Assembly (NCBI GenBank): GCA_963807735.1
Contig: CAWEDI010000019.1
Coordinates: forward strand, 124,001-188,000
Direction: 5' to 3'
Length of the DNA: 64,000 nucleotides
From: Roseiarcus sp963807735
GTDB lineage: Bacteria > Pseudomonadota > Alphaproteobacteria > Rhizobiales > Beijerinckiaceae
Shown: positions 16,414 to 24,987 of the stretch, piece after piece
How the letters are laid out: each line of letters starts with the position of its first letter
How positions within the stretch are numbered: the first letter of the stretch is position 1
Program-made: the position numbers and the translations under genes
The notes under the pieces: model-generated
The model's database searches: none
What the model was told of the DNA's origin: nothing
The model's input: the letters and a program-made list of their open reading frames with translations, nothing else

Positions 16414-17934
16414 CTCGAGCGCCCGCCGCGGCTCGCGCCGTTAAGACCGGATCGCCCCCGCGCGGTCGTGATCGGCAGCGGGTTCGGCGGTTTGGCGGCC
16501 GCGATCCGGCTTGGCGCGCGGGGCTATCGGGTGACGGTGCTCGAAAAGAACGCGACGCCGGGCGGCCGCGCGGCGGTTTACCGCGAGAGCGGGTTCACCT
16601 TCGATTTGGGGCCGACGATCGTCACCGCGCCGTTCCTGTTCGAAGAGTTGTGGCGGCTCTGCGGCCGCGACATGCGCGACGACATCGTCTTGCAAGCCCT
16701 CGACCCGTTCTACCAAATTCGCTTCGCCGACGGGGCGACGCTCAACTACAGCGGCGACCGCGCGGCGATACGCGCCGAAATCGACCGCTTGAGTCCCGGC
16801 GAAGCCGACAACTACGACCGCTTCCTGCAACGCAGCGAACAGATATACCGCATCGGTTTCGAGAAACTCGGCGACGCCCCGTTCGAATCGCTGTTCGACA
16901 TGGCGCGGATCGCCGGCGACTTGGTCCGGCTGGAAGGCTATCGCAGCGTTTACGGATTGGTCTCCAAATATTTCCGCGACGAGCGGCTGCGCGCGGCGTT
17001 CAGCTTTCATCCGCTGCTGATCGGCGGCAGCCCATTCCGCGCCAGCGCGATCTATTGTCTAATCGCGTTCCTCGAACAGCGCTGGGGCGTTCACTTCGTA
17101 CGCGGGGGGACCCATCGGCTCGTAGACGGCCTGGTTGGCTTGATTGAAGGCCAGGGCGGCGAGGTGCGCTGCGGCGCGGACGTAGCCGTCATAATGGTCG
17201 AGGACGGCGTCGCCCGCGGCGTCGAACTCGCCACGGGCGAGCGGATCAAGTCCAACCTCGTCGTGTCCAACGCCGATTCCGCGTGGACCTATCGCCATCT
17301 CCTCTCGCCCTTGGCGCGGCGACGATGGAGCGACCGGCGGCTCGAACGCGCGCATTATTCGATGGGCTTGTTTGTCTGGCATTTCGGCGTCAACCGACGG
17401 TATGAGCAGGTCGGCCACCACACGATCGTGCTTGGCCCGCGCTATCGCGGCCTGCTGCGCGACATCTTCGTCCACAAGCGGCTCGCCGAGGATTTCAGCC
17501 TCTATCTGCACCGGCCGACGGCGACCGATCCGTCGTTGGCGCCGCCGGGCGCCGACGCGTTCTACGTGCTCTCGCCGACGCCCAATCTCGAAGGCGGACA
17601 GGATTGGCGCGCGCTGGCCGAACCCTATCGGCGGCGCATCGCCGCCGCGCTCGAAGCGACCTTGCTGCCGGGCCTGAGCCAATCCATCGTCGCCTCCAAG
17701 GTGATGACGCCGCTCGACTTCGAGACTTCGTTGAACGCCATGCGCGGCGCCGGCTTCGGCCTCGAACCCCTGCTGACGCAGAGCGCCTGGTTCCGTCCGC
17801 ACAATCGCAGCGAAGACATCAAGAATCTGTTCCTCGTCGGCGCCGGGACGCATCCCGGCGCCGGCCTGCCCGGCGTTCTCTCGTCCGCGCGCATTCTCGA
17901 CAAGGTGGCGCCCGATGCTTCTGTGTTCGCCTGA
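16405..17934 (+). CDS. crtI: phytoene desaturase CrtI
   Basis: 509 residues. Carries out successive desaturations of phytoene to neurosporene or lycopene for the carotenoids of the photosynthetic apparatus. The N-terminal dinucleotide-binding motif AVVIGSGFGGLAAAIRLGAR is followed by LEKNATPGGRAAVY. The bacterial-type desaturase C-terminal signature LFLVGAGTHPGAGLPGVL is present. No ribosome-binding site precedes the ATG, and the start codon sits in a PpsR operator. The 3' end overlaps crtB by 20 bases. Membrane association is expected. Confidence 0.95.
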   Translation: MLTLERPPRLAPLRPDRPRAVVIGSGFGGLAAAIRLGARGYRVTVLEKNATPGGRAAVYRESGFTFDLGPTIVTAPFLFEELWRLCGRDMRDDIVLQALDPFYQIRFADGATLNYSGDRAAIRAEIDRLSPGEADNYDRFLQRSEQIYRIGFEKLGDAPFESLFDMARIAGDLVRLEGYRSVYGLVSKYFRDERLRAAFSFHPLLIGGSPFRASAIYCLIAFLEQRWGVHFVRGGTHRLVDGLVGLIEGQGGEVRCGADVAVIMVEDGVARGVELATGERIKSNLVVSNADSAWTYRHLLSPLARRRWSDRRLERAHYSMGLFVWHFGVNRRYEQVGHHTIVLGPRYRGLLRDIFVHKRLAEDFSLYLHRPTATDPSLAPPGADAFYVLSPTPNLEGGQDWRALAEPYRRRIAAALEATLLPGLSQSIVASKVMTPLDFETSLNAMRGAGFGLEPLLTQSAWFRPHNRSEDIKNLFLVGAGTHPGAGLPGVLSSARILDKVAPDASVFA

Positions 17935-18952
17935 ACCGCGTCTAGCGAGCGAAAGCGATTATGCGGCGTGCCGCGCCGCGATAGCGACGGGATCGCGCAG
18001 CTTCTACGCCGCGTCGCGACTGCTGCCGGCCTCGGTCCGCCGCCCGGCGTTCGGCCTCTACGCCTTTTGCCGATTGTCCGACGACGCAATCGATCTCGGC
18101 GGCGGCTCGCTCGATGCGTTGCGGCTACGCCTCGAACGCGCCTGTGAGCGCCGGCCGCTGCCGTTCGCGGCCGACCGCGCGATGGCCGATCTGATTCGCC
18201 GCTACGCCGTGCCCCGCGAGGTTCCCGAGGCCCTGCTCGACGGGCTTGGTTGGGACGCCGAAGGGCGCCGCTATGAAACGCTGTCTGATCTGCACGCCTA
18301 CGCCGCGCGCGTCGCGGGCTCCGTCGGGGTGATGATGTGCCTGTTGATGGGCGTCCGCGCGCCGCAAGCGCTCGCGCGAGCGTGCGACCTCGGCGTGGCG
18401 ATGCAGCTCAGCAACATCGCCCGCGACGTCGGCGAGGACGCGCGGGCCGGCCGCGTCTATCTGCCGCTCGCCTGGTTGGCGGAAACCGGCCTCGACCCCG
18501 ACGCGCTGATCGCGGCGCCCGCGCCAAGCGCGGCGCTCGCGGCGGTGATCGCGCGATTGCTCGCCGAAGCCGACCGGCTCTACGCGCGCGCGCGGAGCGG
18601 CGTCGCCGAGCTGCCGCTATCCTTCCGCCCCGCCATCCTCGCCGCGGCGCTGATCTACGCCGACATCGGTCGCGAGATTCGCGCCAACAACCATGATTCG
18701 ATCACGCGACGGGCGCGGGTGTCGGCGCTTCGCAAGCTGCGATGGGTGGCGCAGGCTTGCGCCGCGCCGCCGTTGCGGCGCGTCGCGGGTCCGCCGCCGT
18801 TGGCCGAGGCGGCGTTTCTCGTTCGCGCGGTCGAGCTGAGCCCGCCCTGGAGCCGCGCCGCCGCGCGCGAGGGCGAGGGCGTCACCGGCCATATCCTGCG
18901 CGTGCTGGCGATCTTCGAACGATTGGAGCGCGCGGAACAATTCGGCGATTGA
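17915..18952 (+). CDS. crtB: phytoene synthase CrtB
   Basis: 345 residues. Condenses two geranylgeranyl diphosphates to phytoene. The two aspartate-rich, Mg2+-binding motifs are RLSDDAIDLGGG and SNIARDVGEDARAGRVYLP. The N-terminal GSRSFYAASRLLP motif is also typical of squalene/phytoene synthases. The ATG at 17915 lies inside crtI, so the two are translationally coupled. After it the plus strand changes to a small membrane-protein gene. Confidence 0.95.
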   Translation: MLLCSPEPRLASESDYAACRAAIATGSRSFYAASRLLPASVRRPAFGLYAFCRLSDDAIDLGGGSLDALRLRLERACERRPLPFAADRAMADLIRRYAVPREVPEALLDGLGWDAEGRRYETLSDLHAYAARVAGSVGVMMCLLMGVRAPQALARACDLGVAMQLSNIARDVGEDARAGRVYLPLAWLAETGLDPDALIAAPAPSAALAAVIARLLAEADRLYARARSGVAELPLSFRPAILAAALIYADIGREIRANNHDSITRRARVSALRKLRWVAQACAAPPLRRVAGPPPLAEAAFLVRAVELSPPWSRAAAREGEGVTGHILRVLAIFERLERAEQFGD

Positions 18953-19005
18953 CGCCAAGAAAGAGCAGGCGTGACGGATTGAAGAAGAGACCTAAAGACC
19001 AACGT

Positions 19006-19100
19006 CGTCATGCCCGGGCTTGTCCACGCCGTGATGCGCCGCCAGCTTCGAGAACTCGCTGAATTGGCGCCGCGTGGATGGTCGGGACAAGCCCGACCAA
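19006..19100. repeat. imperfect inverted repeat with GGGCTTGTCC arms
   Basis: CGTCATGCCCGGGCTTGTCC on the left and GGACAAGCCCGACC on the right form arms sharing an 11-base core (CGGGCTTGTCC). This resembles the dispersed intergenic palindromes seen many times in Bradyrhizobium-type genomes. Only one copy lies in this window. Confidence 0.45.
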
Positions 19101-19148
19101 GGCGGTGCGGGCGCGTTACAACCGGTCAGATTTCATCAGGACTCGGTG

Positions 19149-19304
19149 ATGGACCAGAAATACTACGGCGTGATTGAGATGCTGCTCTCGTTCGGCGTGG
19201 TGCTGGCCATCGGCTTTCAACAATTGTGGTCGCTGTCGCGTATGCGCAAGCGCGACGAGGCGGAGCGGGCCGAGAAGGCGCGCGAGGACAAGGACCGGCG
19301 ATGA
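19149..19304 (+). CDS. small single-span membrane protein, 51 aa
   Basis: MDQKYYGVIEMLLSFGVVLA continues into AIGFQQLWSLSRMRK and a highly charged tail rich in Glu, Arg and Lys. One transmembrane helix (about residues 7-26) and a cytoplasmic basic/acidic tail are predicted by inspection. AGGA lies 7 bases before the ATG. Similar tiny proteins sit in the crtB-crtC gap of Hyphomicrobiales clusters as conserved hypotheticals, as far as I can recall. Its role is unknown. It is isolated between two palindromic repeats and codes toward crtC, which runs the other way. Confidence 0.6.
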   Translation: MDQKYYGVIEMLLSFGVVLAIGFQQLWSLSRMRKRDEAERAEKAREDKDRR

Positions 19305-19329
19305 GGTTGCGCTAGATTTGGTTGACCTG

Positions 19330-19432
19330 TCATGGCGAGCGTAGCGAAGCAATCCAACCCTCGGAGATCGAAGGTTGAACGGAGAGCGCGTCGTCAGTTG
19401 AAACGTGGATGGCTTCGCTTCGCTCGCCATGA
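19330..19432. repeat. palindromic intergenic repeat, family A copy 1
   Basis: Two 27-base arms (19330-19356 and 19406-19432) are inverted copies with two mismatches. The left arm begins TCATGGCGAGCGTAGCGAAG. A related copy lies at 32791-32892. The element could fold as a long hairpin and sits between convergent genes, where it may act as a bidirectional transcription end. It is typical of rhizobial intergenic mosaic repeats. Confidence 0.75.
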
Positions 19433-19494
19433 GGGGCCGGCGGCGAGTGAGGCGCCGTGCTTTGCCGCGCTCGCACTGACGTGACGCCGACGCG

Positions 19495-20538
19495 TCAACC
19501 GAACCGCGGCATGCGGAACGGCAGCATGGCGTGCACGATCGGTTGCGCGAAGCGGTCGAGGTCCAGGCTCTCGTGCACCGATCGCACGATTTCGCCGGAC
19601 AGCGTGTGTTCAATCAAACTGCGCGAATAGAACGGCGCGTCTTCGAAGCTCGCAAGCACACGGGCGTCATGCTCCGAGCGCGTCTCGCGGCGCAGCCGCC
19701 AAAACGTGCGCGGCAAGGACCGCATCGGCGGCGGCGACGCCGGTCGCAGGCCGTTCGAGGCGTCGAAGCTGAGCGCCAGCGTCCGCGGCGGCGCGTCGCG
19801 CGGCTCGACGTCGTAGAGGATCGTCGCGCCGCGCGACGTGTTTCCTCGCGACCAAGTCCAGCGGCGAAATCCGCGCTCCAACGGCGCCGCGCCCCAGTTG
19901 GCGTCGAAATATCCGCCGCCGCTCCAGCGCAGCGACGGCGCGTCGAAATCGGCGCGGACGCGCGCGATCGGAGCGATCGGGCGCCAGTGGTGCCCGTCCG
20001 CCAGCGTGAAGGCGTCGGCGTTCAACAACAGCGGCTCAACCACGACGCGACCCTTGACCCGGCGCGGCGTCGGAGCGCTCCATTCGTCGACTTCAATCTG
20101 CAACGTCCGGCCGTCCCAAAAGAAGCCGCTGGGTCCAATCAGCAGCGCGTCCGCGCCGCGGCGCAACGCGCCGCGGCCGCGCTCGGTCATCGTCCAGCGC
20201 CGCGCGCCGGGACCATAGAGCGCGACGTTGACGGCGCAATGGTTGAGCGGGTCGCCGCGCCCGCTCCACGCGTAATAGGGCGAAAACACGCTGCCGAGGA
20301 AGGCGATGATCGTCAGCCCGAACCGACCGTCGTCGCTGAGCGCGTCGACGTACCACCAGGCATAGCCGCCGGGACCGGGCGTCGCGTCGAAGCGAGGTCG
20401 GCCATCACCCGCTTCGCCGCCTGGCGCCCCGATAGCGCCGCCATCGGAACCCCCGGCCCCGGATGCACGCTGCCGCCCGCCAGATAGAGGCCGGGGATCC
20501 GCGTCGCCGCTCCCGACCGCGCGAACGAGGCTCGCCAT
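19495..20538 (-). CDS. crtC: CrtC, carotenoid 1,2-hydratase (hydroxyneurosporene synthase)
   Basis: About 347 residues. Adds water across the C1,2 double bond of neurosporene, lycopene or their derivatives. The conserved core starts at PGGYAWWYVDALSDDGRFGL and continues with FLGSVFSPYYAWSG and GGGYFDANWG. The first usable start codon in frame is the ATG at 20538, which puts about 70 poorly conserved residues before the core and overlaps crtD by 226 bases. There is no ATG, GTG or TTG between that ATG and the core. It is expressed after crtD from the crtD/crtE divergent promoter. Confidence 0.88.
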   Translation of the reverse strand: MASLVRAVGSGDADPRPLSGGRQRASGAGGSDGGAIGAPGGEAGDGRPRFDATPGPGGYAWWYVDALSDDGRFGLTIIAFLGSVFSPYYAWSGRGDPLNHCAVNVALYGPGARRWTMTERGRGALRRGADALLIGPSGFFWDGRTLQIEVDEWSAPTPRRVKGRVVVEPLLLNADAFTLADGHHWRPIAPIARVRADFDAPSLRWSGGGYFDANWGAAPLERGFRRWTWSRGNTSRGATILYDVEPRDAPPRTLALSFDASNGLRPASPPPMRSLPRTFWRLRRETRSEHDARVLASFEDAPFYSRSLIEHTLSGEIVRSVHESLDLDRFAQPIVHAMLPFRMPRFG

Positions 20539-21854
20539 CCATGCGACGCCGGCCCGTAGAGCGCCCCCCGACTGCCCGGGAACAGCGCCGCGAAATCCGC
20601 CGGCGTCGTCCGCACGCTCGCGCGCGGGTCGAGCGCGAGGCCGCAGCGTTGCAGGTGATGGTAGGTCGCCGCTTCGCATCGTTTCAGATCCCCTTCGGAG
20701 AGCGGCGTTCGCTCGTGGTGCGCCGGCGCGTTGACGAGCAGGAACAACCGCTCGGCGCCCCCCGTGGTTGACGCCGCCGCGTCTCGGTCCTGCGCGCAGA
20801 CATAGACGGTCGGCGCCTCGGGCAGGCGATGGCGCGCGAAAATCGCCTCGAACTCTGCACGATAGTCCGAGCCGAAAAACACGTTATGCCGGAGCAGCGG
20901 GAAGCCTTGCGGCGTCGCCTGCAAAGCGAATGTCAGCGCCGACAGCGAGGGCGCGCCCGGCGGCGGCGGCGCGCGGCGCACGGCCTCGCCGAGCAACCCT
21001 TGCCCGAGAGCGCCGGCGTCGCCGTTGAAGATGACGGCGTCGGCGAAGAGGCGCTCGCCGTCCTCCGTCACGACGCCGGCGGCGCGGCCGTTGGTTGTGA
21101 GAATGCGGGCGACGGGGCGATTGAACTGAAGCTCGGCGCCCCGCTCGCGCGCGAGATCGCAGAGCGCATCGGCGAGGCGGCGCATGCCGCCCTCGATCAA
21201 ATAGACGCCCTCGCGTTCGACATGCGCGACGAGCATCAGCGTCGCCGGCGCGAGGAACGGCGAAGAGCCGCAATAGGTCGCGTAGCGACCAAACAACTGC
21301 CGCAGCCGGGGATCGCGAAAATGATTCGCCAGCGCGCGCCACAGCGAGACGAACGGCGAAATCGCGATCAGGTCGCGCGCGCGACCGATCCGGCGCGTCA
21401 ACGTCGGCAGGCTCGGCCGCGAGTCGCGGATGAAGGGATCGCGAAGGATCCGGTAAATCGTCTCGGCCCGCGCGGCGAAGGCGCGATAGTTGATGGCGTC
21501 GGCGGGGCCGGCGAAATCGGCGATCGCCTCGACGTTGCGCTCGATCTCGCTGAAGAGGTCGAGCCGGCCGCCGTCCGGCCAGGCGTGGCGGGCGAGGCGC
21601 TCGGCGCGGTGCAGGCGCACCCTTGCGCCGAAATCCGCCCCGGCGGCGTCAAACAACTCGTCGAACACCCAGCGCATCGTGAACACGGTGGGGCCGGCGT
21701 CGATACGCGCGCCGCCGACCTCGATCTCGCGCATCTTGCCGCCCGGCGTTGACGCGCGTTCGAGCAGCAGCACGTCGAAGCCTTCCCCTGCGAGTTCGAC
21801 GGCTGCCGCGAGACCGCCGACGCCCGCGCCGACGACAAGGACCCGCTGCGCCAA
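20313..21854 (-). CDS. crtD: CrtD, methoxyneurosporene / 1-hydroxycarotenoid 3,4-desaturase
   Basis: 513 residues, homologous to CrtI. N-terminal RVLVVGAGVGGLAAAVELAG FAD-binding motif, RASTPGGKMREIEVGG, and the C-terminal IPGLYLAGGSVHPGPGVPM. It introduces the 3,4 double bond in 1-hydroxy carotenoids on the way to spirilloxanthin. The start is a TTG preceded by AGGAGG five bases upstream. It is divergent from crtE, with a PpsR operator in the 111-base spacer. The 3' end is read through by crtC in another frame. Confidence 0.93.
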   Translation of the reverse strand: MAQRVLVVGAGVGGLAAAVELAGEGFDVLLLERASTPGGKMREIEVGGARIDAGPTVFTMRWVFDELFDAAGADFGARVRLHRAERLARHAWPDGGRLDLFSEIERNVEAIADFAGPADAINYRAFAARAETIYRILRDPFIRDSRPSLPTLTRRIGRARDLIAISPFVSLWRALANHFRDPRLRQLFGRYATYCGSSPFLAPATLMLVAHVEREGVYLIEGGMRRLADALCDLARERGAELQFNRPVARILTTNGRAAGVVTEDGERLFADAVIFNGDAGALGQGLLGEAVRRAPPPPGAPSLSALTFALQATPQGFPLLRHNVFFGSDYRAEFEAIFARHRLPEAPTVYVCAQDRDAAASTTGGAERLFLLVNAPAHHERTPLSEGDLKRCEAATYHHLQRCGLALDPRASVRTTPADFAALFPGSRGALYGPASHGWRASFARSGAATRIPGLYLAGGSVHPGPGVPMAALSGRQAAKRVMADLASTRRPVPAAMPGGTSTRSATTVGSG

Positions 21855-21904
21855 CGCCGCCTCCTGACCCGCCTGACAAAACGATTGATCGCCGGGCGAA
21901 GCTG

Positions 21905-21922
21905 TGTCAAGTTAAATAGACA
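21905..21922. promoter_or_regulatory. PpsR/CrtJ operator in the crtD-crtE divergent promoter
   Basis: TGTCAAGTTAAATAGACA is an exact TGTC-N10-GACA site. It lies 51 bases from the crtD TTG and 44 bases from the crtE ATG, so one bound PpsR could repress both directions. The TGTCAA half, read on the minus strand, also forms TTGACA. Confidence 0.8.
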
Positions 21923-21965
21923 TATTGTGTCGTCATACAAAATGGTCACACAAAGGGGGAGCGGC

Positions 21966-22832
21966 ATGGAAGCCTCCGATCGCGTCGAGCGGGCGCTCGA
22001 ACGTTGCATCAGTCGCGCAGCGGGGCCGGGAGCGCCGCCGCTGCTGGGCGCGGCCTTGCGCTACGCCGTCTTTCCCGGCGGCCATCGCATCCGGCCGCAG
22101 CTTCTGCTCGGCGTCGCCGCCGCCTGCGGCGACCGCGACGCCGGGGCCGCCGACGCCGCGGCGGCGGCGATCGAGCTGTTGCATTGCGCCTCGCTCGTCC
22201 ACGACGACCTGCCCTGCTTCGACAACGCCGATCTCCGCCGCGGCAAGCCGTCGACGCACCTGCAATTCGGTGAGCCGCTCGCCGTGCTGGTCGGCGACGC
22301 GCTGATCGTGCTCGCGTTCGAAACCGTCGCGAAAGGCGTGAAACAGCCGGCCCGGCTCGGCCGCCTGATCTCGATCGTCGCCGAGGCGGTCGGCTCGCCG
22401 CACGGCATCGTCGCCGGGCAGGCGTGGGAGAGCGAAGCGGCGGTTCCGCTCAGCGATTACCAGCGCGCCAAGACCGGCGCGCTGTTCGTCGGAGCGACGC
22501 TCGCCGGCGCCGCCGCCGCCGGCGTCGATCCGGAGCCGTGGCGGATGCTGGGCGAACGGATCGGCGAGGCCTATCAGGTCGCCGACGATCTGCGCGACGT
22601 GTTGTGCGACGCCGAGGAGCTCGGCAAGCCGATCGGCCAGGACGCGGCGCGCCGACGCCCGAACGCCGCGGCGGAGCTCGGCATCGGCGGCGCCAAGGCG
22701 AGGCTGAAGGAGCTGGTGCAGAGCGCGATCCGCGCCATCCCGCCCTGCCCCGGCGCGGCGGAGCTGGAGGCGCGCGTCGCCGCGCAGACGATGCAGTTCT
22801 TCCCCCGCCAGCTCGCCGCCGCAGCGGCGTGA
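21966..22832 (+). CDS. crtE: geranylgeranyl diphosphate synthase CrtE
   Basis: 288 residues. Makes GGPP, the precursor of carotenoids and of the bacteriochlorophyll tail. The first aspartate-rich motif is in LVHDDLPCFDNADLRRGKPS and the second in YQVADDLRDVLCD. I use the ATG at 21966 (MEASDRVERALERC), four bases after GGGGGAG; the longer open frame crosses the operator region. crtF starts four bases after its stop. Confidence 0.95.
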   Translation: MEASDRVERALERCISRAAGPGAPPLLGAALRYAVFPGGHRIRPQLLLGVAAACGDRDAGAADAAAAAIELLHCASLVHDDLPCFDNADLRRGKPSTHLQFGEPLAVLVGDALIVLAFETVAKGVKQPARLGRLISIVAEAVGSPHGIVAGQAWESEAAVPLSDYQRAKTGALFVGATLAGAAAAGVDPEPWRMLGERIGEAYQVADDLRDVLCDAEELGKPIGQDAARRRPNAAAELGIGGAKARLKELVQSAIRAIPPCPGAAELEARVAAQTMQFFPRQLAAAAA

Positions 22833-22836
22833 GCGG

Positions 22837-23973
22837 ATGTCGCCGATCGTCTTCGACCGCGCAAGGCCGCGCATCCCGCTCGCCGAACGCTGGACAAATC
22901 TGCGCAACCGGCTGATCGCCAACCCGCGCTTCCAGCGCTTCGCCGCGGATTTCCCGCTGACCCGCGGCGTGGCGCGACGGCGGGCGCAGGCAGCGTTCGA
23001 TCTCTGCGCCGGCTTCGTCTATTCGCAGATCCTCGCCGCCTGCGTGCAGCTTGATTTGTTCGCGCGGCTCGCCGACGGTCCGCGCGACGTCGGCGAGCTG
23101 GCGGCGGCGATGGGGCTGTCGCGCGACGCTGCGCGGCGCCTGTTGCGCGCGGCGGCGGCGCTGCGCCTCGTCCGGCCGATGTCGCGCGATCGCTTCGCGC
23201 TTGACGACCTCGGCGCGGCGATGCTCGGCAATCCGGGTGCGACGGCGATGGTCGCGCATCATGCGCTGCTCTACGGCGACCTCAGCGATCCGGTGGCGCT
23301 GCTGCGCGGCGAAGCCGCGACGCGGCTGTCGCAGTTCTGGCCTTACGCCGGCGGCGGCTCGACCGCCGGCGAATCGACGCGCGCCTACAGCGAGCTGATG
23401 TCGCGCTCGCAGGCGCTGGTCGCCGAAGACATTCTCGACGCCTTTCCCATGCGCGACGCGAAGCGCTGGCTCGATGTCGGCGGCGGCGAGGGCGTGTTCG
23501 CCGCCGCGCTCGCGGCCCGCGCGCCGCAACTTTCGGTGATCGTGTTCGATCTACCGGAGGTGGCCGAGCGCGCCCGGCGCGAGCTGGCGCGGCGCGGTCT
23601 CGGCGGCCGGGTCGAGGCGGTCGGCGGCGGTTTTTTCGACGGCGACCTGCCCGCCGGCGCAGACGTCGCCTCGCTGGTGCGGGTGCTCCACGATCACGAC
23701 GACGAATCGGCGTTGCGGCTGTTGGCGCGAATCCACGCCGCGCTGCAATCCGGCGCGAAGCTGCTGATCGCCGAGCCGATGGCGGGAACGCCCGGCGCCG
23801 AACCGGTCGGCGACGCCTATTTCGGCTTTTATCTGCTGGCGATGGGCCGCGGCCGGCCGCGCACCGCCGCGGAAATCGCCGAACTGACCCGGAAAGCCGG
23901 TTTCGTCGACGCCCGGCCGCTCGCGACCCGCCGTCCGCTGCTGATCTCCGCGCTTAGCGCGCGTCGAGCGTAA
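22837..23973 (+). CDS. crtF: CrtF, demethylspheroidene/hydroxycarotenoid O-methyltransferase
   Basis: 378 residues. SAM-dependent methylation of the 1-hydroxy group of carotenoids, giving the methoxy groups of spirilloxanthin or spheroidene. A winged-helix dimerisation half (LAAAMGLSRDAARRLLRAAA) is followed by the SAM-binding RWLDVGGGEGVFAAALAARA, then LVRVLHDHDDESALRLL and KLLIAEPMAGTPGAEP, as in family 2 O-methyltransferases. Closely linked to crtE. With no crtA here, the spirilloxanthin series is the likely end product. Confidence 0.92.
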   Translation: MSPIVFDRARPRIPLAERWTNLRNRLIANPRFQRFAADFPLTRGVARRRAQAAFDLCAGFVYSQILAACVQLDLFARLADGPRDVGELAAAMGLSRDAARRLLRAAAALRLVRPMSRDRFALDDLGAAMLGNPGATAMVAHHALLYGDLSDPVALLRGEAATRLSQFWPYAGGGSTAGESTRAYSELMSRSQALVAEDILDAFPMRDAKRWLDVGGGEGVFAAALAARAPQLSVIVFDLPEVAERARRELARRGLGGRVEAVGGGFFDGDLPAGADVASLVRVLHDHDDESALRLLARIHAALQSGAKLLIAEPMAGTPGAEPVGDAYFGFYLLAMGRGRPRTAAEIAELTRKAGFVDARPLATRRPLLISALSARRA

Positions 23974-23994
23974 ATTTGAATTGACGTTTCGTTG

Positions 23995-24012
23995 TGTCTA
24001 GTTAAAGTGACA
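23995..24012. promoter_or_regulatory. PpsR/CrtJ operator before bchC
   Basis: TGTCTAGTTAAAGTGACA is an exact TGTC-N10-GACA site, 36 bases before the bchC ATG. TTGACG lies just upstream (23981) as a possible -35 box. It would control the bchCXYZ-puf superoperon. Confidence 0.82.
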
Positions 24013-24048
24013 CACGAAACCCCGTTTGGGTTCCTTTAGAGCGCGGCG

Positions 24049-24987
24049 ATGCAGGACTCACTTGCGGTAGTTCTTGACCAACCTGAGCGCCTCGCGTTGC
24101 GGCCTTTGCCGCTCGATGCGCCCGGCCCGGCGGACGTCGTTGTCGAGACCGAGTTCAGCGGCGTCAGCGCGGGCACCGAGCGGCTGCTGTTTTATGGCCG
24201 GATGCCGGCGTTTCCCGGCATGGGCTATCCGCTCGTTCCGGGCTACGAGACGGTCGGCCGCGTGCTCAAGGCCGGTCCGCAATCCGGCCTCGCCGAAGGC
24301 GAGCGCGTGTTCGCGCCCGGCGCCCATTGTTTCGGGCCGGTGCGCGGCCTGCACGGCGCCGCGGCTTCGCATCTCGTCGTTCCCGCGGCGCGAGTGACGC
24401 GCGTCTCCGAGGCGCTGGGCGATCGCGCCGTTCTGCTCGCGCTCGCTGCGACCGCGCAACACGCCTGGACCCAGGGGCGCGGCGACGACGCCGTGCTGAT
24501 CGTCGGTCATGGCGTGCTTGGCCGACTGCTCGCGCGCCTTGCGCTACGCGACGGCGCGGCGCCGACGGTTTGGGAGACGGCGCCTATCCGCTGCGACGGC
24601 GGCGACGGCTATCCGGTGATCGCGCCCGAGGCCGACCCGCGGCGCGACTACCGCACGGTTTTCGACGTCAGCGGCGATCCGCGCATCCTCGACACGCTGA
24701 TCCCGCGCTTGGCGCGCGGCGGCCTGATCGTGCTGGCGGGCTTCTACGACACGCTCAGCTTCGCCTTTCCGCCTGCGTTCATGCGCGAAATCCATATCCG
24801 CGTCGCGGCGCAATGGGCGCCCGACGATCTTCAGGACGTCGTGCGGCGGGTTGAGAGCGGCGAGCTTTCGCTTGACGGCCTGATTACCCATCGCCGCCCC
24901 GCCCGCGAGGCGGAGCGCGCCTACCCCGAGGCTTTCGGCGATCCCGCCTGCCTCAAAATGGTCCTGGATTGGAGAACACGCGCATGA
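24049..24987 (+). CDS. bchC: BchC, 3-hydroxyethyl bacteriochlorophyllide a dehydrogenase
   Basis: 312 residues, medium-chain dehydrogenase-like. Oxidises the C3 hydroxyethyl group to acetyl in bacteriochlorophyll a synthesis. Seen: ETEFSGVSAGTERLLFYG, GYPLVPGYETVGRV, the nucleotide-binding LIVGHGVLGRLLARLALRDG and the family ending PACLKMVLDW. It leads the bchCXYZ-puf operon. Its stop overlaps the bchX start (ATGA). Confidence 0.95.
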   Translation: MQDSLAVVLDQPERLALRPLPLDAPGPADVVVETEFSGVSAGTERLLFYGRMPAFPGMGYPLVPGYETVGRVLKAGPQSGLAEGERVFAPGAHCFGPVRGLHGAAASHLVVPAARVTRVSEALGDRAVLLALAATAQHAWTQGRGDDAVLIVGHGVLGRLLARLALRDGAAPTVWETAPIRCDGGDGYPVIAPEADPRRDYRTVFDVSGDPRILDTLIPRLARGGLIVLAGFYDTLSFAFPPAFMREIHIRVAAQWAPDDLQDVVRRVESGELSLDGLITHRRPAREAERAYPEAFGDPACLKMVLDWRTRA

